A stretch of DNA of 64,000 bases from Dickeya chrysanthemi NCPPB 402 (GCF_000406105.1 NZ_CM001974.1:833532-897531); one strand, 5' to 3'. Positions 45,325 to 56,334 are shown, counted from the stretch's first letter. Program-made: numbers and translations. Notes: generated from the sequence alone by a model not told the origin.

Positions 45325-46665
45325 ATGACGTCGCAAAGTTCTACCCCGGTTATTACCAGTATGCAGGTGATCCCTGTCGCCGGGCACGACAGCATGTTAC
45401 TGAATCTCAGCGGGGCGCACGCGCCGTACTTCACCCGCAACATCGTTATTCTTGAAGATAACGCAGGCCATACCGGCGTGGGTGAAATTCCCGGCGGCGA
45501 GAAAATCCGCCAGACGCTGGAAGATGCCGCCGCGCTGGTCGTCGGTAAAACGCTGGGTGAATACAAGAACGTGATGACGGCGGTACGCAATCAGTTTGCC
45601 GACCGCGATGCTTCCGGCCGTGGCCTGCAAACCTTCGACCTGCGCACCACCATTCATGTGGTGACCGGTATTGAAGCCGCGATGCTGGACCTGCTGGGAC
45701 AGTTCCTGAACGTACCGGTGGCAGCGTTGCTGGGCGATGGTCAACAGCGTGATGCGGTGGAAATGCTCGGTTATCTGTTCTATATCGGCGATCGCAACAA
45801 AACCGACCTGCCGTACCAGAGCCAGCCGAATGAAACATGCGATTGGTATCGTCTGCGCCACGAAGAAGCGCTGACGCCGGAGACGGTAGTGCGTCTGGCG
45901 GAAGCCGCGTACGAAAAATACGGCTTCAACGATTTCAAACTGAAAGGCGGCGTGCTGGCCGGCAGCGAAGAGGCCGAAGCGGTGACGGCACTGGCCAAAC
46001 GCTTCCCGCAGGCGCGCATTACGCTCGACCCGAACGGTGCCTGGTCGCTGGAAGAGGCGATTCGCCTGGGTAAACAACTGCGCGGCGTGCTGGCTTACGC
46101 CGAAGACCCGTGCGGTGCCGAGCAGGGTTTCTCCGGCCGTGAAGTGATGGCGGAATTCCGTCGCGCCACCGGCCTGCCTACCGCCACCAACATGATCGCC
46201 ACCGACTGGCGTCAGATGGGGCACACCCTTTCCCTGCAGTCGGTGGATATCCCGCTGGCGGACCCGCACTTCTGGACCATGCAGGGCTCGGTGCGTGTGG
46301 CGCAGATGTGCCATGAATGGGGCCTGACCTGGGGCTCGCACTCTAACAACCACTTTGATATTTCACTGGCGATGTTCACCCACGTGGCTGCCGCCGCACC
46401 GGGCCGCATCACCGCCATTGATACCCATTGGATTTGGCAGGAAGGCAACCAGCGTTTGACCAAAGAGCCGTTGCAGATTGTCGGCGGTATGGTTGAAGTA
46501 CCGAAGAAACCGGGGCTGGGCGTCGAACTGGATATGGATCAGGTTATGAAAGCCCATGAGCTGTATAAAAACATGGGGTTGGGCGCGCGTAACGACGCCG
46601 TCGGTATGCAGTACCTGATCCCTAACTGGACGTTCGATAATAAACGTCCTTGCCTGGTCCGTTAA
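45325..46665 (+). CDS. gudD: D-glucarate dehydratase
   Basis: The 446-residue enzyme, the same length as E. coli GudD, converts D-glucarate (or L-idarate) to 5-keto-4-deoxy-D-glucarate. The catalytic Lys207 and His339, the metal ligands Asp235, Glu260 and Asn289, and Asn237 are all in place. It starts 15 bp after gudX, with AGAAGGAAAC as ribosome site. gudX and gudD look like an old duplication. Its stop codon lies inside the first copy of a short repeat (46660-46718). Confidence 0.97.
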   Translation: MTSQSSTPVITSMQVIPVAGHDSMLLNLSGAHAPYFTRNIVILEDNAGHTGVGEIPGGEKIRQTLEDAAALVVGKTLGEYKNVMTAVRNQFADRDASGRGLQTFDLRTTIHVVTGIEAAMLDLLGQFLNVPVAALLGDGQQRDAVEMLGYLFYIGDRNKTDLPYQSQPNETCDWYRLRHEEALTPETVVRLAEAAYEKYGFNDFKLKGGVLAGSEEAEAVTALAKRFPQARITLDPNGAWSLEEAIRLGKQLRGVLAYAEDPCGAEQGFSGREVMAEFRRATGLPTATNMIATDWRQMGHTLSLQSVDIPLADPHFWTMQGSVRVAQMCHEWGLTWGSHSNNHFDISLAMFTHVAAAAPGRITAIDTHWIWQEGNQRLTKEPLQIVGGMVEVPKKPGLGVELDMDQVMKAHELYKNMGLGARNDAVGMQYLIPNWTFDNKRPCLVR

Positions 46666-46718
46666 TCCATCGCTGTTCGTTAATTATCGTCAGTCGTTAA
46701 TGAGCGTAGGCCGTTAAT
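46660..46718. repeat. CGTTAAT repeats across the gudD-garL junction
   Basis: CGTTAAT occurs at 46660, 46678, 46695 and 46712, that is every 17 or 18 bp. The bases between are partly conserved (ATCG or GCGT in the middle), so this looks like a decayed tandem repeat with a unit of about 17 bp that includes the gudD stop codon. Confidence 0.75.
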
Positions 46719-46769
46719 TAAGGTGCGCCGTCTCATCCGGGGCGGCGCGGTAAAGAGTAAGGACAAAAC

Positions 46770-47540
46770 ATGAAGACGCCATTGTTGCCTAACCAATTTC
46801 GCCAGGATTTACGTCAGGGAAATACCCTGATCGGTTGCTGGTGTGCGCTGGCTAATCCGATTTCCACCGAGGTATTGGGGCTGGCAGGGTTTGACTGGCT
46901 GGTGCTGGACGGCGAGCACGCGCCGAACGACATCAACACCTTTATTCCGCAACTGATGGCGCTCAAAGGCAGCCACAGCGCGCCGGTGGTGCGTCCGCCC
47001 TGTAATGAGCCGGTGATTATCAAGCGTTTGCTGGATATCGGTTTCTACAATTTCCTGATTCCTTTTGTGGAAACCGAAGAAGAAGCCGTTCGCGCCGTAG
47101 CATCGACCCGTTATCCGCCGGCGGGGATTCGCGGCGTGTCGGTCGGTCACCGCAGCAACGCCTACGGCACCGAGCCGAACTACTTTGCCACCATTAACGA
47201 CAATGTCACCGTGCTGGTGCAGATCGAAACGCAGGAAGGGGTGGACAATCTGGACGCGATTGCCGCCGTCGATGGCGTTGACGGTATTTTCGTCGGGCCG
47301 GGCGACTTGTCGGCGGCGCTGGGGTATCTGGGCCAGCCTAATCACCCGGAAGTACAGAAAGTGATTCGCCACATTTTCGAGCGTGCGGCCGCCCACGGTA
47401 AACCGAGCGGTATTCTGGCGCCGGTAGAAGCGGATGCCCGTCGTTATCTGGAATGGGGCGCGCGTTTTGTTGCAGTCGGTAGCGATCTGGGCGTATTCCG
47501 CGGCGCTACGCAGGCATTGTGCGAAAAATTCAAAAAGTAA
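46770..47540 (+). CDS. garL: 2-dehydro-3-deoxyglucarate aldolase
   Basis: The 256-residue class II aldolase of the HpcH/HpaI family splits 5-keto-4-deoxy-D-glucarate to pyruvate and tartronate semialdehyde. The motifs [12 protein letters not shown] (metal and substrate region), [15 protein letters not shown] and [13 protein letters not shown] agree with E. coli GarL, and its length is the same. AAGGAC lies before the ATG. A GC-rich hairpin in the 104-bp gap before it (about 46723-46748) may separate the gud and gar parts of the transcript. Confidence 0.96.
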   Translation: MKTPLLPNQFRQDLRQGNTLIGCWCALANPISTEVLGLAGFDWLVLDGEHAPNDINTFIPQLMALKGSHSAPVVRPPCNEPVIIKRLLDIGFYNFLIPFVETEEEAVRAVASTRYPPAGIRGVSVGHRSNAYGTEPNYFATINDNVTVLVQIETQEGVDNLDAIAAVDGVDGIFVGPGDLSAALGYLGQPNHPEVQKVIRHIFERAAAHGKPSGILAPVEADARRYLEWGARFVAVGSDLGVFRGATQALCEKFKK

Positions 47541-47614
47541 TTCGGATTAATCAGGGCCGCATCGGCCGTCAACATATCTGACCATGTCACTGAATGGACA
47601 ACGAGGTTATCGCA

Positions 47615-48499
47615 ATGAAAATTGGTTTTATTGGACTGGGTATCATGGGAAAACCGATGAGCAAAAACCTGATTAAAGCGGGTTATTCATTGGTTGTACT
47701 GGACAGAAATAATGAAGCCGTCGCTGAAGTGACCGCGGCGGGCGCTACCTCGGCGGCAACGGCGAAAGCCATCGCCGAGCAGAGCGATATCATCATTACC
47801 ATGCTGCCGAACTCTCCTCACGTGAAAGAGGTGGTACTGGGTGAGAACGGCGTGATCGAAGGCGCACGCAAAGGCGCCATCGTTATCGACATGAGCTCCA
47901 TCGCACCGTTGGCCAGCCGTGAAATTGCCGCCGCTCTGGCGGAAAAAGGCGTCGACATGCTGGATGCGCCGGTCAGCGGCGGTGAACCGAAAGCCATTGA
48001 CGGCACGCTGTCGGTGATGGTGGGCGGCGACAAAGCGATATTTGACCGCTGCTACGACGTGATGAAGGCAATGGCCGGCTCGGTGGTGCACACCGGTGAT
48101 ATCGGCGCGGGCAACGTCACCAAACTGGCGAACCAGGTCATCGTGGCGCTGAATATCGCAGCGATGTCGGAAGCGCTGGTACTGGCAACCAAGGCCGGTG
48201 TGAACCCGGATCTGGTGTATCAGGCGATTCGCGGCGGTCTGGCAGGCAGCACCGTGCTGGATGCGAAAGCGCCAATGGTGATGGACCGCAACTTCAAACC
48301 CGGTTTCCGCATCGATCTCCACATTAAAGATTTGGCTAACGCGTTGGATACGTCGCACGGCGTCGGCGCACAGCTGCCGTTGACGGCGGCGGTGATGGAA
48401 ATGATGCAGGCGCTGAAAGCCGATGATTTAGGCAGCGCCGACCACAGCGCGCTGGCTCGCTATTACGAGAAGTTGGCGAAAGTGGAAGTCACTCGGTAG
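47615..48499 (+). CDS. garR: Tartronate semialdehyde reductase
   Basis: The 294-residue enzyme (the E. coli length) reduces tartronate semialdehyde to D-glycerate with NAD(P)H. It belongs to the beta-hydroxyacid dehydrogenase family: Rossmann motif GFIGLGIMGKPM at the N-terminus, substrate motif DAPVSGG and catalytic lysine in GNVTKLANQ. The ATG at 47615 has GAGG upstream and gives the known start; an ATG seven codons earlier is not conserved. Confidence 0.96.
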   Translation: MKIGFIGLGIMGKPMSKNLIKAGYSLVVLDRNNEAVAEVTAAGATSAATAKAIAEQSDIIITMLPNSPHVKEVVLGENGVIEGARKGAIVIDMSSIAPLASREIAAALAEKGVDMLDAPVSGGEPKAIDGTLSVMVGGDKAIFDRCYDVMKAMAGSVVHTGDIGAGNVTKLANQVIVALNIAAMSEALVLATKAGVNPDLVYQAIRGGLAGSTVLDAKAPMVMDRNFKPGFRIDLHIKDLANALDTSHGVGAQLPLTAAVMEMMQALKADDLGSADHSALARYYEKLAKVEVTR

Positions 48500-48603
48500 T
48501 TAACGGGGCGGCGTCGGTAACAGATTCGCCGCCGCCCGGTTGACGGAACATTTTTGACTAGCGCCGGTTCTGCAGCGCGGGTAGTTGATGACGCGAGTCG
48601 TTT

Positions 48604-49746
48604 ATGAAAATAGTTATCGCACCGGATTCTTACAAAGAGAGCTTATCTGCCCAGGAAGTGGCGACGCAGATTGAAGCTGGTTTTCGGGAAGTGTTCCCTG
48701 AGGCGAGCTACGTAAAACTGCCGGTCGCCGACGGGGGAGAGGGAACCGTGGAGGCCATGGTGGCGGCAACCCGCGGTAAAATCGTCAAAGTGAACGTCAC
48801 CGGTCCGCTGGGCGATGATATCGAAGCCTTTTTCGGACTGTCAGGTGATGAGAAAACGGCGTTTATCGAGATGGCGGCCGCCAGCGGGCTGGAACGGGTG
48901 CCGCCGCACCTGCGCAATCCGCTGTTGACCACCAGCTATGGCACCGGCGAATTGATTCGTTGCGCGCTGGACCATGGCGTTCGCCACTGCATTATCGGCA
49001 TCGGCGGCAGCGCCACCAATGATGGCGGCGCGGGCATGGTGCAGGCGTTGGGTGCACAACTGCTGGATGAGGCGAAGCAGCCGATCGGCTTCGGCGGCGC
49101 GGAACTGGCGCGGCTGGCGTACATTGATGCCCGCTCGCTGGACCCACGTATTCAGCAGTGTCGGTTTGAGGTGGCGTGCGATGTCACCAATCCGCTCACC
49201 GGCAAACAAGGTGCATCGGCGGTGTTCGGACCGCAGAAAGGCGCCAGCGAAGCGATGGTGGAACAGTTGGATCAGGCATTGCAGCACTATGCCGGTGTGA
49301 TCCGCCATGATTTGGATATCGACGTGGAGCAGGTGCCGGGTGCCGGCGCCGCCGGCGGTATGGGTGCGGCGTTGCTGGCATTCTGCGGCGCAGAATTACG
49401 GCGAGGCATCGAGATTGTCACTGAAGCGCTGGGGCTGGATGAGCTGGTCAAAGATGCTTCGCTGGTGATCACCGGCGAAGGCCGTATCGATAGCCAGACT
49501 ATTCACGGCAAAGTGCCGATTGGCGTGGCGTCGGTCGCCAAACGCTATCATAAACCGGTGATCGGCATTGCCGGCAGCCTGACGGCGGATGTGGGCGTGG
49601 TCCATGACCATGGGCTTGATGCGGTGTTCAGCGTGCTCTACACCATCTGTTCGCTGGAAGAAGCGTTGGATAACGCCGCCGACAACGTGCGGATGACGGC
49701 GCGTAATATCGCCGCCACCATCAAACTGGCGCAGGCGATCGCCTGA
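48604..49746 (+). CDS. garK: Glycerate 2-kinase
   Basis: The 380-residue kinase (glycerate kinase type 1 family) phosphorylates D-glycerate to 2-phosphoglycerate in E. coli. It starts MKIVIAPDSYKESLSAQEV and has GGSATNDGGAGM and GAGAAGGMGAALLAF, all typical. It closes the pathway and its product feeds glycolysis at enolase. A hairpin follows at 49785-49817. Confidence 0.95.
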   Translation: MKIVIAPDSYKESLSAQEVATQIEAGFREVFPEASYVKLPVADGGEGTVEAMVAATRGKIVKVNVTGPLGDDIEAFFGLSGDEKTAFIEMAAASGLERVPPHLRNPLLTTSYGTGELIRCALDHGVRHCIIGIGGSATNDGGAGMVQALGAQLLDEAKQPIGFGGAELARLAYIDARSLDPRIQQCRFEVACDVTNPLTGKQGASAVFGPQKGASEAMVEQLDQALQHYAGVIRHDLDIDVEQVPGAGAAGGMGAALLAFCGAELRRGIEIVTEALGLDELVKDASLVITGEGRIDSQTIHGKVPIGVASVAKRYHKPVIGIAGSLTADVGVVHDHGLDAVFSVLYTICSLEEALDNAADNVRMTARNIAATIKLAQAIA

Positions 49747-49784
49747 GTCAATCACCGGCCGTCGCCGCGACGGCTGATCAAACC

Positions 49785-49817
49785 GGCAGGCGTTGCCGTT
49801 GTATGCATCCGCCTGCC
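49785..49817. terminator. Hairpin between garK and barA
   Basis: GGCAGGCG and CGCCTGCC form an 8-bp GC-rich stem around a 17-base loop between the convergent genes. No U-run follows, so efficiency is uncertain. Confidence 0.4.
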
Positions 49818-49856
49818 TGATGGCACTCGCGTTTTCCGAATCCGGCGGCGTGAGGC

Positions 49857-52625
49857 TCAGGTTGATATTGCCAGCCGTTTGCGCGCGGCCTTTTCAACGT
49901 TTGCCATTTCATCCATCAATTCCAGCCATTCCGGCTCGAGCTCGTTCACGGACATGCCTTTACGCAGCGACTGTTCAAGGTAATGGCAAATCTGTTTGAG
50001 TCGCGGCACGCCGCTATAGCTGCAACTGCCATGCAACTTGTGAATGATGTCGACCAGATGGTCCGGTGGATTGCCATCCAGTACCGCATTGACCTGACGA
50101 CGCACGTCGGGCAGAAACTCCAGCAACATCGCCAGCAGGTCGCGTGCCAGATCCGGTTTGCTGGCGGCTTGCCGTAACGCCAAATCCCAGTCCAGCGACA
50201 ACGGTGACGGCGCACTGATGGTCGGCGAAGCCGGCTCCGGTTGTTGATGTTGCGGTTTGAAGGCGTGTTTTAGCAACGTCTGGCGCAGCATCTGTTCGTC
50301 AATCGGTTTGGACAAATAATCATCCATACCGGATTGCAACAGCTCTTCACGCTCGCCGCTCATGGTATGCGCGGTGACCGCGACGATGGGCGTATGCGTA
50401 TGTTGGGGTAAGCGGCGAATATGCTCGCTGGCTTGCAACCCGTCCATGCCAGGCATCTGAATATCCATCAGGATGATATCCAAACGCGTTTCCTGTGCAC
50501 GGGCGATGGCGTCGGCGCCGTTCTCACACAAAATAATGTTTTCCACCTGTTCTTCCAGCAAGGCGCCAATCAGCTTCAGATTGGCCGGATTGTCGTCCAC
50601 CGCCATCACATTGAGCGGCAAACGATTGAACGATGCCGTGGGAGGCGGTAGCGCATGTACCTCATTGTCCTGACTAAACAGGCTGTTATCCTGCAACAGC
50701 GACAGCAACCGGGGCGCTGTGATGGGTTTGCTCAGGCTGGCATGAATACCGAACGACATCAGTTGCTCCGCTTCCATCTCCGCCATGCTGGGCAGTGCCA
50801 GAATCACGCAGGATGCCAGACGGCAGAAGTCGCGGATTTGCGGCGTAAAATCCAGCAGCGTATTGCGGAAGTGGATTGGCACGCCGATTAACAGGATATC
50901 GAAAGTCCGTTCCGGCAACTGTTCCAGCGTCGGGCTGTAGCTGACGGTGAGCGGCGTATGCACCAGAATGTCCAGCGTCGCCTGGGCCGCCGCCGGGTTG
51001 ATTTCCACGTAGGCCAGATGTTTGCCCTGCAAACGATCAAAGTGATAATCGGGTTCCAGCATGTGCGGGTTTAACTGCAGGTTGACGGTACACCAGAAGG
51101 TGGTGCCCTGATTCAGCTTGCTGTGGAAACTGATATCACCGCCCATTTCCCGCACCAGCCGCTGGGTGATCACCAGCCCCAGACCGGTGCCGCCGTGCTG
51201 GCGCGAAATACTGGTATCCGCCTGGCGGAACGCCTGAAACAGCTGGGTTTGCTGCGCTTCGGCGATACCGATGCCGGTATCCTTAATCTGGATTTCCAGC
51301 AGCACCTGCAGATTTTCCTGTTTGCGCTTTTCGATGCGAATATCAATGTTGCCTTGCTCGGTAAATTTGATGGCGTTGCCCAACAGGTTGGTGACGATTT
51401 GCTGTAAACGCAGCGGATCGCCGACAAACTGCTCCGGCACGTCGTGTTGAATGTTCAGCGTGAGCTCCAGCCCTTTTTCATGGGCGGTATGCGCCAGCAG
51501 CATAATCACTTCATCCAGCGTGTTATGCAGCGAGAACGGAATATTCTCCAGCACCAATTTCCCGGCTTCCAGCTTGGAGAAATCCAGCACGTCATTGATG
51601 ATGTTAAGCAGATTATTGGCAGAACGCTCAATGGTTTGCAGATAATCCTTCTGGGTCGTCGTCAGTTGGGTTTTCAACGTCTGGCGGGTGAAACCGATGA
51701 CGCCGTTAAGCGGCGTGCGCAGTTCGTGGGACATGTTGGCCAGAAATTCGGATTTGATGCGTGCCGCTTCCTGCGCCCGTTTTTTAGCCAGATCCAGCTC
51801 GACGTTCTGGATCTCCATTTGCTCGAGCGTTTCGCGCAGATCATAGGTGGCTTGATCGATATTTTGCTGCATCTCCTCGTGATATGCGGTGAGCGACATC
51901 GCCATCGAGTTGATGCCGTTTTTCAGCATGTCCAATTCGCCCAGCATATAGCCTTCCACCCGGCTGTCCAACTGACCTCGTCGGATACGATCCACCGTTT
52001 CCACCATGTTGCGAATGGGCGTGGTGACGTCGCGCATCAGGCGGTAAGCCAGCAACATCGCCACTCCCATACAAAACAGCAGCAGCATCGCGGCCATGAA
52101 CATCTCCCGGTATTGCTGCAATCGGATGCTGTTCAAATCCAGTTCGACCGCGACATACCCCATCGGCGCCTGCCGGCTGATCAAGGTACTGGCGGAGAGA
52201 GCGCCCTCGTTTTCGATAGGCATCTGCAACACCAGGCACTCCCCTTCGTTTCGAAGCTGTAGCATGGTCGGTATAGGGGTGCCCGGCGGCACTTGCAGCA
52301 ACAACTGGCCGTGAGGGCTGTTGGTGTTGCTGGTGACAATCAACTGGTTGCGGGCATCAAATACGCTGATGGCACGTACAATACCGGAATGATGACGATG
52401 CAGCATATTGACCAGTTGCCGCAACGACTCCGGCTGGCGCTGGGTCAAGGCATAGGCGCTGTTGGCCGCCAGCGGTTTGATGATGCTGGCGCCGGCATCG
52501 GCCAACTGTTCCTGCAACTGGTTGTAACGGTGGATGACGAAAAAGCTACTGAGCAACAACCCGATCAGCATGGTTGGAGCCAGAATCAGGATCATCATCC
52601 GTGCGCGCAGACTGTATTTGGTCAT
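49857..52625 (-). CDS. barA: Hybrid sensor histidine kinase BarA
   Basis: The 922-residue tripartite sensor of the BarA/UvrY (GacS/GacA) system controls CsrB-type RNAs and, in soft-rot bacteria, virulence factor output. TM1 lies at about 9-31 and TM2 at about 177-195; HAMP follows. His300 in [11 protein letters not shown] is the autophosphorylation site, the kinase has DTGIGI and GGTGLGL, Asp721 in [17 protein letters not shown] receiver is the acceptor, and His862 in IHKLHGSC is the transmitter of the HPt domain. The order next to rlmD is as in E. coli. Confidence 0.96.
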   Translation of the reverse strand: MTKYSLRARMMILILAPTMLIGLLLSSFFVIHRYNQLQEQLADAGASIIKPLAANSAYALTQRQPESLRQLVNMLHRHHSGIVRAISVFDARNQLIVTSNTNSPHGQLLLQVPPGTPIPTMLQLRNEGECLVLQMPIENEGALSASTLISRQAPMGYVAVELDLNSIRLQQYREMFMAAMLLLFCMGVAMLLAYRLMRDVTTPIRNMVETVDRIRRGQLDSRVEGYMLGELDMLKNGINSMAMSLTAYHEEMQQNIDQATYDLRETLEQMEIQNVELDLAKKRAQEAARIKSEFLANMSHELRTPLNGVIGFTRQTLKTQLTTTQKDYLQTIERSANNLLNIINDVLDFSKLEAGKLVLENIPFSLHNTLDEVIMLLAHTAHEKGLELTLNIQHDVPEQFVGDPLRLQQIVTNLLGNAIKFTEQGNIDIRIEKRKQENLQVLLEIQIKDTGIGIAEAQQTQLFQAFRQADTSISRQHGGTGLGLVITQRLVREMGGDISFHSKLNQGTTFWCTVNLQLNPHMLEPDYHFDRLQGKHLAYVEINPAAAQATLDILVHTPLTVSYSPTLEQLPERTFDILLIGVPIHFRNTLLDFTPQIRDFCRLASCVILALPSMAEMEAEQLMSFGIHASLSKPITAPRLLSLLQDNSLFSQDNEVHALPPPTASFNRLPLNVMAVDDNPANLKLIGALLEEQVENIILCENGADAIARAQETRLDIILMDIQMPGMDGLQASEHIRRLPQHTHTPIVAVTAHTMSGEREELLQSGMDDYLSKPIDEQMLRQTLLKHAFKPQHQQPEPASPTISAPSPLSLDWDLALRQAASKPDLARDLLAMLLEFLPDVRRQVNAVLDGNPPDHLVDIIHKLHGSCSYSGVPRLKQICHYLEQSLRKGMSVNELEPEWLELMDEMANVEKAARKRLAIST

Positions 52626-52685
52626 GGGGTTCCAATGTGTGACAATTAAGGCCGACTATTCCATTAAATCAATGACAGCACACTT

Positions 52686-54020
52686 ATGGCGCAATTCTAC
52701 TCTCCAAACCGGCGCGTGACGACCCGGCAAACCCTTACCGTGACGGTGAATGATCTCGATCCATTCGGACAGGGAGTCGCCCGCCATCAGGGAAAAACGG
52801 TGTTCATTCCCGGCGTATTACCGGGAGAGCAGGCCGAAGTGCAGTTGACGCAAGATAAACGCCAGTTTGCTCACGCCGTACTACGACGCTTGTTGACCAC
52901 AAGCGACGAGCGCGTGACGCCGCGTTGCCCGCATTTTTCCGTGTGCGGCGGTTGCCAGCAGCAGCATGCCGACCAGTCATTACAGCATCGCAGCAAAGCC
53001 GCCGCGTTAAAACACCTGATGAAACGCGAAACCGGCGAAAACGTGCCGGAGCCGGAAGTGATCGCCGGGGCCGCCTATGGCTACCGCCGTCGCGCACGGC
53101 TTGCATTATACTATCAGGCGAAAACGCGTCGGTTGCAGATGGGCTACCGGCAGGCGGGATCGCACGATTTGGTGGATATCAGCGCCTGCCCGATTCTGCG
53201 ACCGGAGTTGGAGGCGCTGCTGGCGCCGTTGCGCGATTGTCTTCGGCAGTTGCAGGCGGTACGACGGCTGGGGCATGTAGAACTGGTACTGGCTGAGCGG
53301 GGGCCACTGGTCATTTTGCGTCATCTGGATCCGTTGTGTGAGGCGGATCGGCAAGCGCTGACGACGTTTGCGGCGACACAGGGGGTGGCGTTGTTTGCTG
53401 CGCCGGAAGCGGACGCGCTGTCCTGTCTGTACGGCGATGCGCCGTCTTATCGTATCGCCGGGTTGTCGCTGGCGTTCAGCCCGCGGGATTTCATTCAGGT
53501 CAATGATGAGATCAATCAGCGGATGGTGGAGCAGGCGTTGGCCTGGCTGGACCCGCAGCCGCAGGACCGGGTGCTTGATCTGTTTTGTGGGATGGGGAAT
53601 TTCACGCTGCCGCTGGCGGAGCGTGCCGGCTGCGTGGTCGGGGTTGAGGGTGTGGCGGCGCTGGTGGACAAAGGGCGGGAAAACGCAACGCGTAACGGGC
53701 TGACGCAGGTCACATTTTATCATCATAATCTGGAAGAGGACGTCACCCGGCAACCATGGGCGTCGATGGGATTTGATAAAGTATTGCTGGACCCGGCCCG
53801 TGCCGGCGCGCCGGGCGTGATGCCGCAGATTGTGAAACTGGCTCCCCGGCGGGTGGTGTATATATCCTGTAATCCCACCACGCTGGCGCGGGACAGCAAG
53901 CTATTGATGGCTGCCGGTTATCGTCTGGCCCGGCTGACCATGTTGGATATGTTTCCACATACCGGACATCTTGAGTCAATGGCACTGTTTTTGCTTGGTT
54001 GCGATGGCTCGGTAAAGTAG
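52686..54020 (+). CDS. rlmD: 23S rRNA (uracil-1939-C5)-methyltransferase
   Basis: The 444-residue enzyme methylates U1939 of 23S rRNA with SAM. The N-terminal TRAM domain (about 15-70) is followed by iron-sulfur cysteines C81, C87, C90 ([10 protein letters not shown]) and C168, then the methyltransferase fold with [15 protein letters not shown] and the catalytic cysteine in [13 protein letters not shown]. It is divergent from barA and ends 9 bp before relA. Confidence 0.96.
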   Translation: MAQFYSPNRRVTTRQTLTVTVNDLDPFGQGVARHQGKTVFIPGVLPGEQAEVQLTQDKRQFAHAVLRRLLTTSDERVTPRCPHFSVCGGCQQQHADQSLQHRSKAAALKHLMKRETGENVPEPEVIAGAAYGYRRRARLALYYQAKTRRLQMGYRQAGSHDLVDISACPILRPELEALLAPLRDCLRQLQAVRRLGHVELVLAERGPLVILRHLDPLCEADRQALTTFAATQGVALFAAPEADALSCLYGDAPSYRIAGLSLAFSPRDFIQVNDEINQRMVEQALAWLDPQPQDRVLDLFCGMGNFTLPLAERAGCVVGVEGVAALVDKGRENATRNGLTQVTFYHHNLEEDVTRQPWASMGFDKVLLDPARAGAPGVMPQIVKLAPRRVVYISCNPTTLARDSKLLMAAGYRLARLTMLDMFPHTGHLESMALFLLGCDGSVK

Positions 54021-54029
54021 GGAGAAATT

Positions 54030-56267
54030 ATGGTTGCGGTAAGAAGTGCGCATTTGAATACCGAAGGCAAGTTCGTGCCGGACGCGTGGATTGCCTCCCT
54101 GGGTATCGCCAGTAAAACATCGTGCGAGCGCCTCGCCGAGACCTGGCGCTACTGCGAAGAAAAAACAGAAGGCCACCCGGATGCGATGCTGCTGTTGTGG
54201 CGCGGCATCGAGATGGTGGAAATTCTCTCCACCCTGAGTATGGATAACGACAGCATGCGCGCGGCGATGCTGTTCCCGCTGGCCGACGCCAATGTGGTGG
54301 AAGAGGATACGCTGGGGGAAACCTTCGGCAAGAATATCGTCAATCTGGTGCATGGCGTGCGCGATATGGATGCGATTCGCCAGCTTAAAGCCACCCAGCA
54401 CGATTCGATGGCTTCCGAGCAGGTGGACAATATCCGCCGTATGCTGCTGGCGATGGTGGAAGACTTTCGCTGCGTGGTGATCAAGCTCGCGGAGCGTATC
54501 GCCCACCTGCGTGAAGTGAAGGATGCGCCGGAAGAAGAACGTGTACTGGCGGCCAAAGAGTGTACCAATATCTATGCGCCGCTGGCGAACCGGCTGGGCA
54601 TCGGCCAGCTCAAGTGGGAGCTGGAGGATTTCTGCTTCCGCTATCTGCATCCGGATGAGTACAAACGCATTGCCAAACTGCTGCACGAGCGGCGTATCGA
54701 CCGTGAGCAGTACATCGACGACTTTGTCAAAAACCTGCGTGCCTCGATGCAAACGGAAGGGCTTAAGGCCGAGATCTACGGCCGCCCCAAACATATCTAC
54801 AGCATCTGGCGCAAGATGCAGAAAAAATCGCTGTCGTTCGATGAGTTGTTCGACGTGCGGGCGGTGCGCATCGTGGTAGAGCGTTTGCAGGATTGTTATG
54901 CCGCGCTTGGTATTGTGCATACCCATTATCGCCACCTGCCGGATGAATTCGACGACTATGTCGCCAACCCCAAACCCAACGGCTATCAGTCGATCCACAC
55001 CGTGGTACTGGGGCCGGGCGGCAAGACGCTGGAAATTCAGATTCGTACCCGGCAGATGCATGAAGATGCCGAGTTGGGCGTCGCCGCGCACTGGAAATAC
55101 AAGGAAGGCGCCGCCACCAGCGGGCGTTCCGGTTATGAAGGGCGTATTGCCTGGCTGCGTAAGTTGCTGGCCTGGCAGGAAGAAATGGCCGACTCGGACG
55201 AAATGCTCGACGAGGTACGCAGCCAGGTATTCGACGACCGCGTTTACGTGTTTACCCCCAAAGGCGATGTGGTGGATTTGCCGGCCGGTTCCACACCGCT
55301 GGATTTTGCCTACCATATTCACAGCGACATCGGTCACCGTTGCATCGGCGCCAAAGTGGGCGGGCGTATCGTGCCCTTCACTTATCAGTTGCAAATGGGC
55401 GACCAGATTGAAGTCATCACCCAGAAGCAGCCGAACCCAAGCCGCGACTGGTTGAATCCTAATCTGGGGTATATCACCACCAGCCGTGGGCGCTCCAAAA
55501 TCCATAACTGGTTCCGCAAGCAGGACAGGGACAAGAATATTCTGGCGGGTAAACAGATTCTGGATGATGAGCTGGCGCATCTCGGCGTGAGCCTGAAGAT
55601 GGCGGAAAAACTGCTGTTGCCGCGTTACAACATCAATTCGATGGATGAATTGCTGGCAGGCATCGGCGGTGGTGATATCCGCCTCAATCAGTTGGTGAAC
55701 TTCCTGCAATCGAAGGTGAATCAGCCGAGTGCGGAAGAGCAGGATCGCGAAGCACTGCGCCAGCTGACGCAGAAATCTCAGCAGCCGGCTCAGCGCGTCA
55801 GCGCTAAAGACAACGGCCGGGTAGTGGTGGAAGGGGTCGGCAACCTGATGCATCACATCGCGCGCTGCTGCCAGCCGATTCCGGGTGACGATATTATCGG
55901 CTTCATCACCCGCGGACGCGGTATTTCCATCCACCGTGCCGACTGCGAACAGCTCGACGACCTGCGCAGTCACGCGCCGGAGCGCATTGTCGAAGCGGTA
56001 TGGGGCGAAAGCTACTCCAGCGGCTATTCGCTGGTAGTCAGGGTGACCGCCAACGATCGCAGCGGCCTGCTGCGTGATATCACCACCATTCTGGCTAACG
56101 AAAAGGTCAATGTGTTGGGGGTTTCAAGCCGCAGCGACGTAAAACAGCAGCTCGCCACCATCGACATGGACATCGAGATCTACAACCTGCAGGTGCTGGG
56201 CCGGGTGTTGGCCAAGCTGAATCAACTGCCGGATGTGATTGACGCCCGGCGGTTGCAGGGCAATTAA
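54030..56267 (+). CDS. relA: (p)ppGpp synthetase RelA
   Basis: The 745-residue ribosome-associated enzyme makes (p)ppGpp when uncharged tRNA accumulates. The N-terminal hydrolase-like domain is inactive: the catalytic His-Asp pair is replaced by FPLADANV. The synthetase domain (about 250-370) has GYQSIHTVV and QIRTRQMHEDAELGVAAHW; TGS (VYVFTPKGDVVDLPAGSTPLDFAY), a zinc-finger-like part with RCCQPIPGD and a C-terminal ACT domain follow. The length is close to E. coli (744). It lies 9 bp after rlmD. Confidence 0.97.
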   Translation: MVAVRSAHLNTEGKFVPDAWIASLGIASKTSCERLAETWRYCEEKTEGHPDAMLLLWRGIEMVEILSTLSMDNDSMRAAMLFPLADANVVEEDTLGETFGKNIVNLVHGVRDMDAIRQLKATQHDSMASEQVDNIRRMLLAMVEDFRCVVIKLAERIAHLREVKDAPEEERVLAAKECTNIYAPLANRLGIGQLKWELEDFCFRYLHPDEYKRIAKLLHERRIDREQYIDDFVKNLRASMQTEGLKAEIYGRPKHIYSIWRKMQKKSLSFDELFDVRAVRIVVERLQDCYAALGIVHTHYRHLPDEFDDYVANPKPNGYQSIHTVVLGPGGKTLEIQIRTRQMHEDAELGVAAHWKYKEGAATSGRSGYEGRIAWLRKLLAWQEEMADSDEMLDEVRSQVFDDRVYVFTPKGDVVDLPAGSTPLDFAYHIHSDIGHRCIGAKVGGRIVPFTYQLQMGDQIEVITQKQPNPSRDWLNPNLGYITTSRGRSKIHNWFRKQDRDKNILAGKQILDDELAHLGVSLKMAEKLLLPRYNINSMDELLAGIGGGDIRLNQLVNFLQSKVNQPSAEEQDREALRQLTQKSQQPAQRVSAKDNGRVVVEGVGNLMHHIARCCQPIPGDDIIGFITRGRGISIHRADCEQLDDLRSHAPERIVEAVWGESYSSGYSLVVRVTANDRSGLLRDITTILANEKVNVLGVSSRSDVKQQLATIDMDIEIYNLQVLGRVLAKLNQLPDVIDARRLQGN

Positions 56268-56289
56268 TTGATACTGTTTTTACTACCGT

Positions 56290-56313
56290 AAGGCGGGCCG
56301 GTCCCGCCTTTGC
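56290..56313 (+). terminator. Hairpin between relA and mazG
   Basis: AAGGCGGG and CCCGCCTT form an 8-bp stem with a 5-base loop, then TTGCC and AT-rich sequence. It is a likely terminator or attenuator 23 bp after relA. Confidence 0.6.
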
Positions 56314-56334
56314 CATTTTATTATCAGGATTATC

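Noticed and set aside
45397..46353. A 318-codon open frame on the minus strand opposite gudD
   Set aside because: A similar antisense frame exists opposite gudX; both follow from the paralogy and codon bias of the real genes.
53976..55973. A 665-codon open frame on the minus strand
   Set aside because: It is antisense to relA over its whole length, has no recognisable domain and arises from the codon bias of a GC-rich gene.
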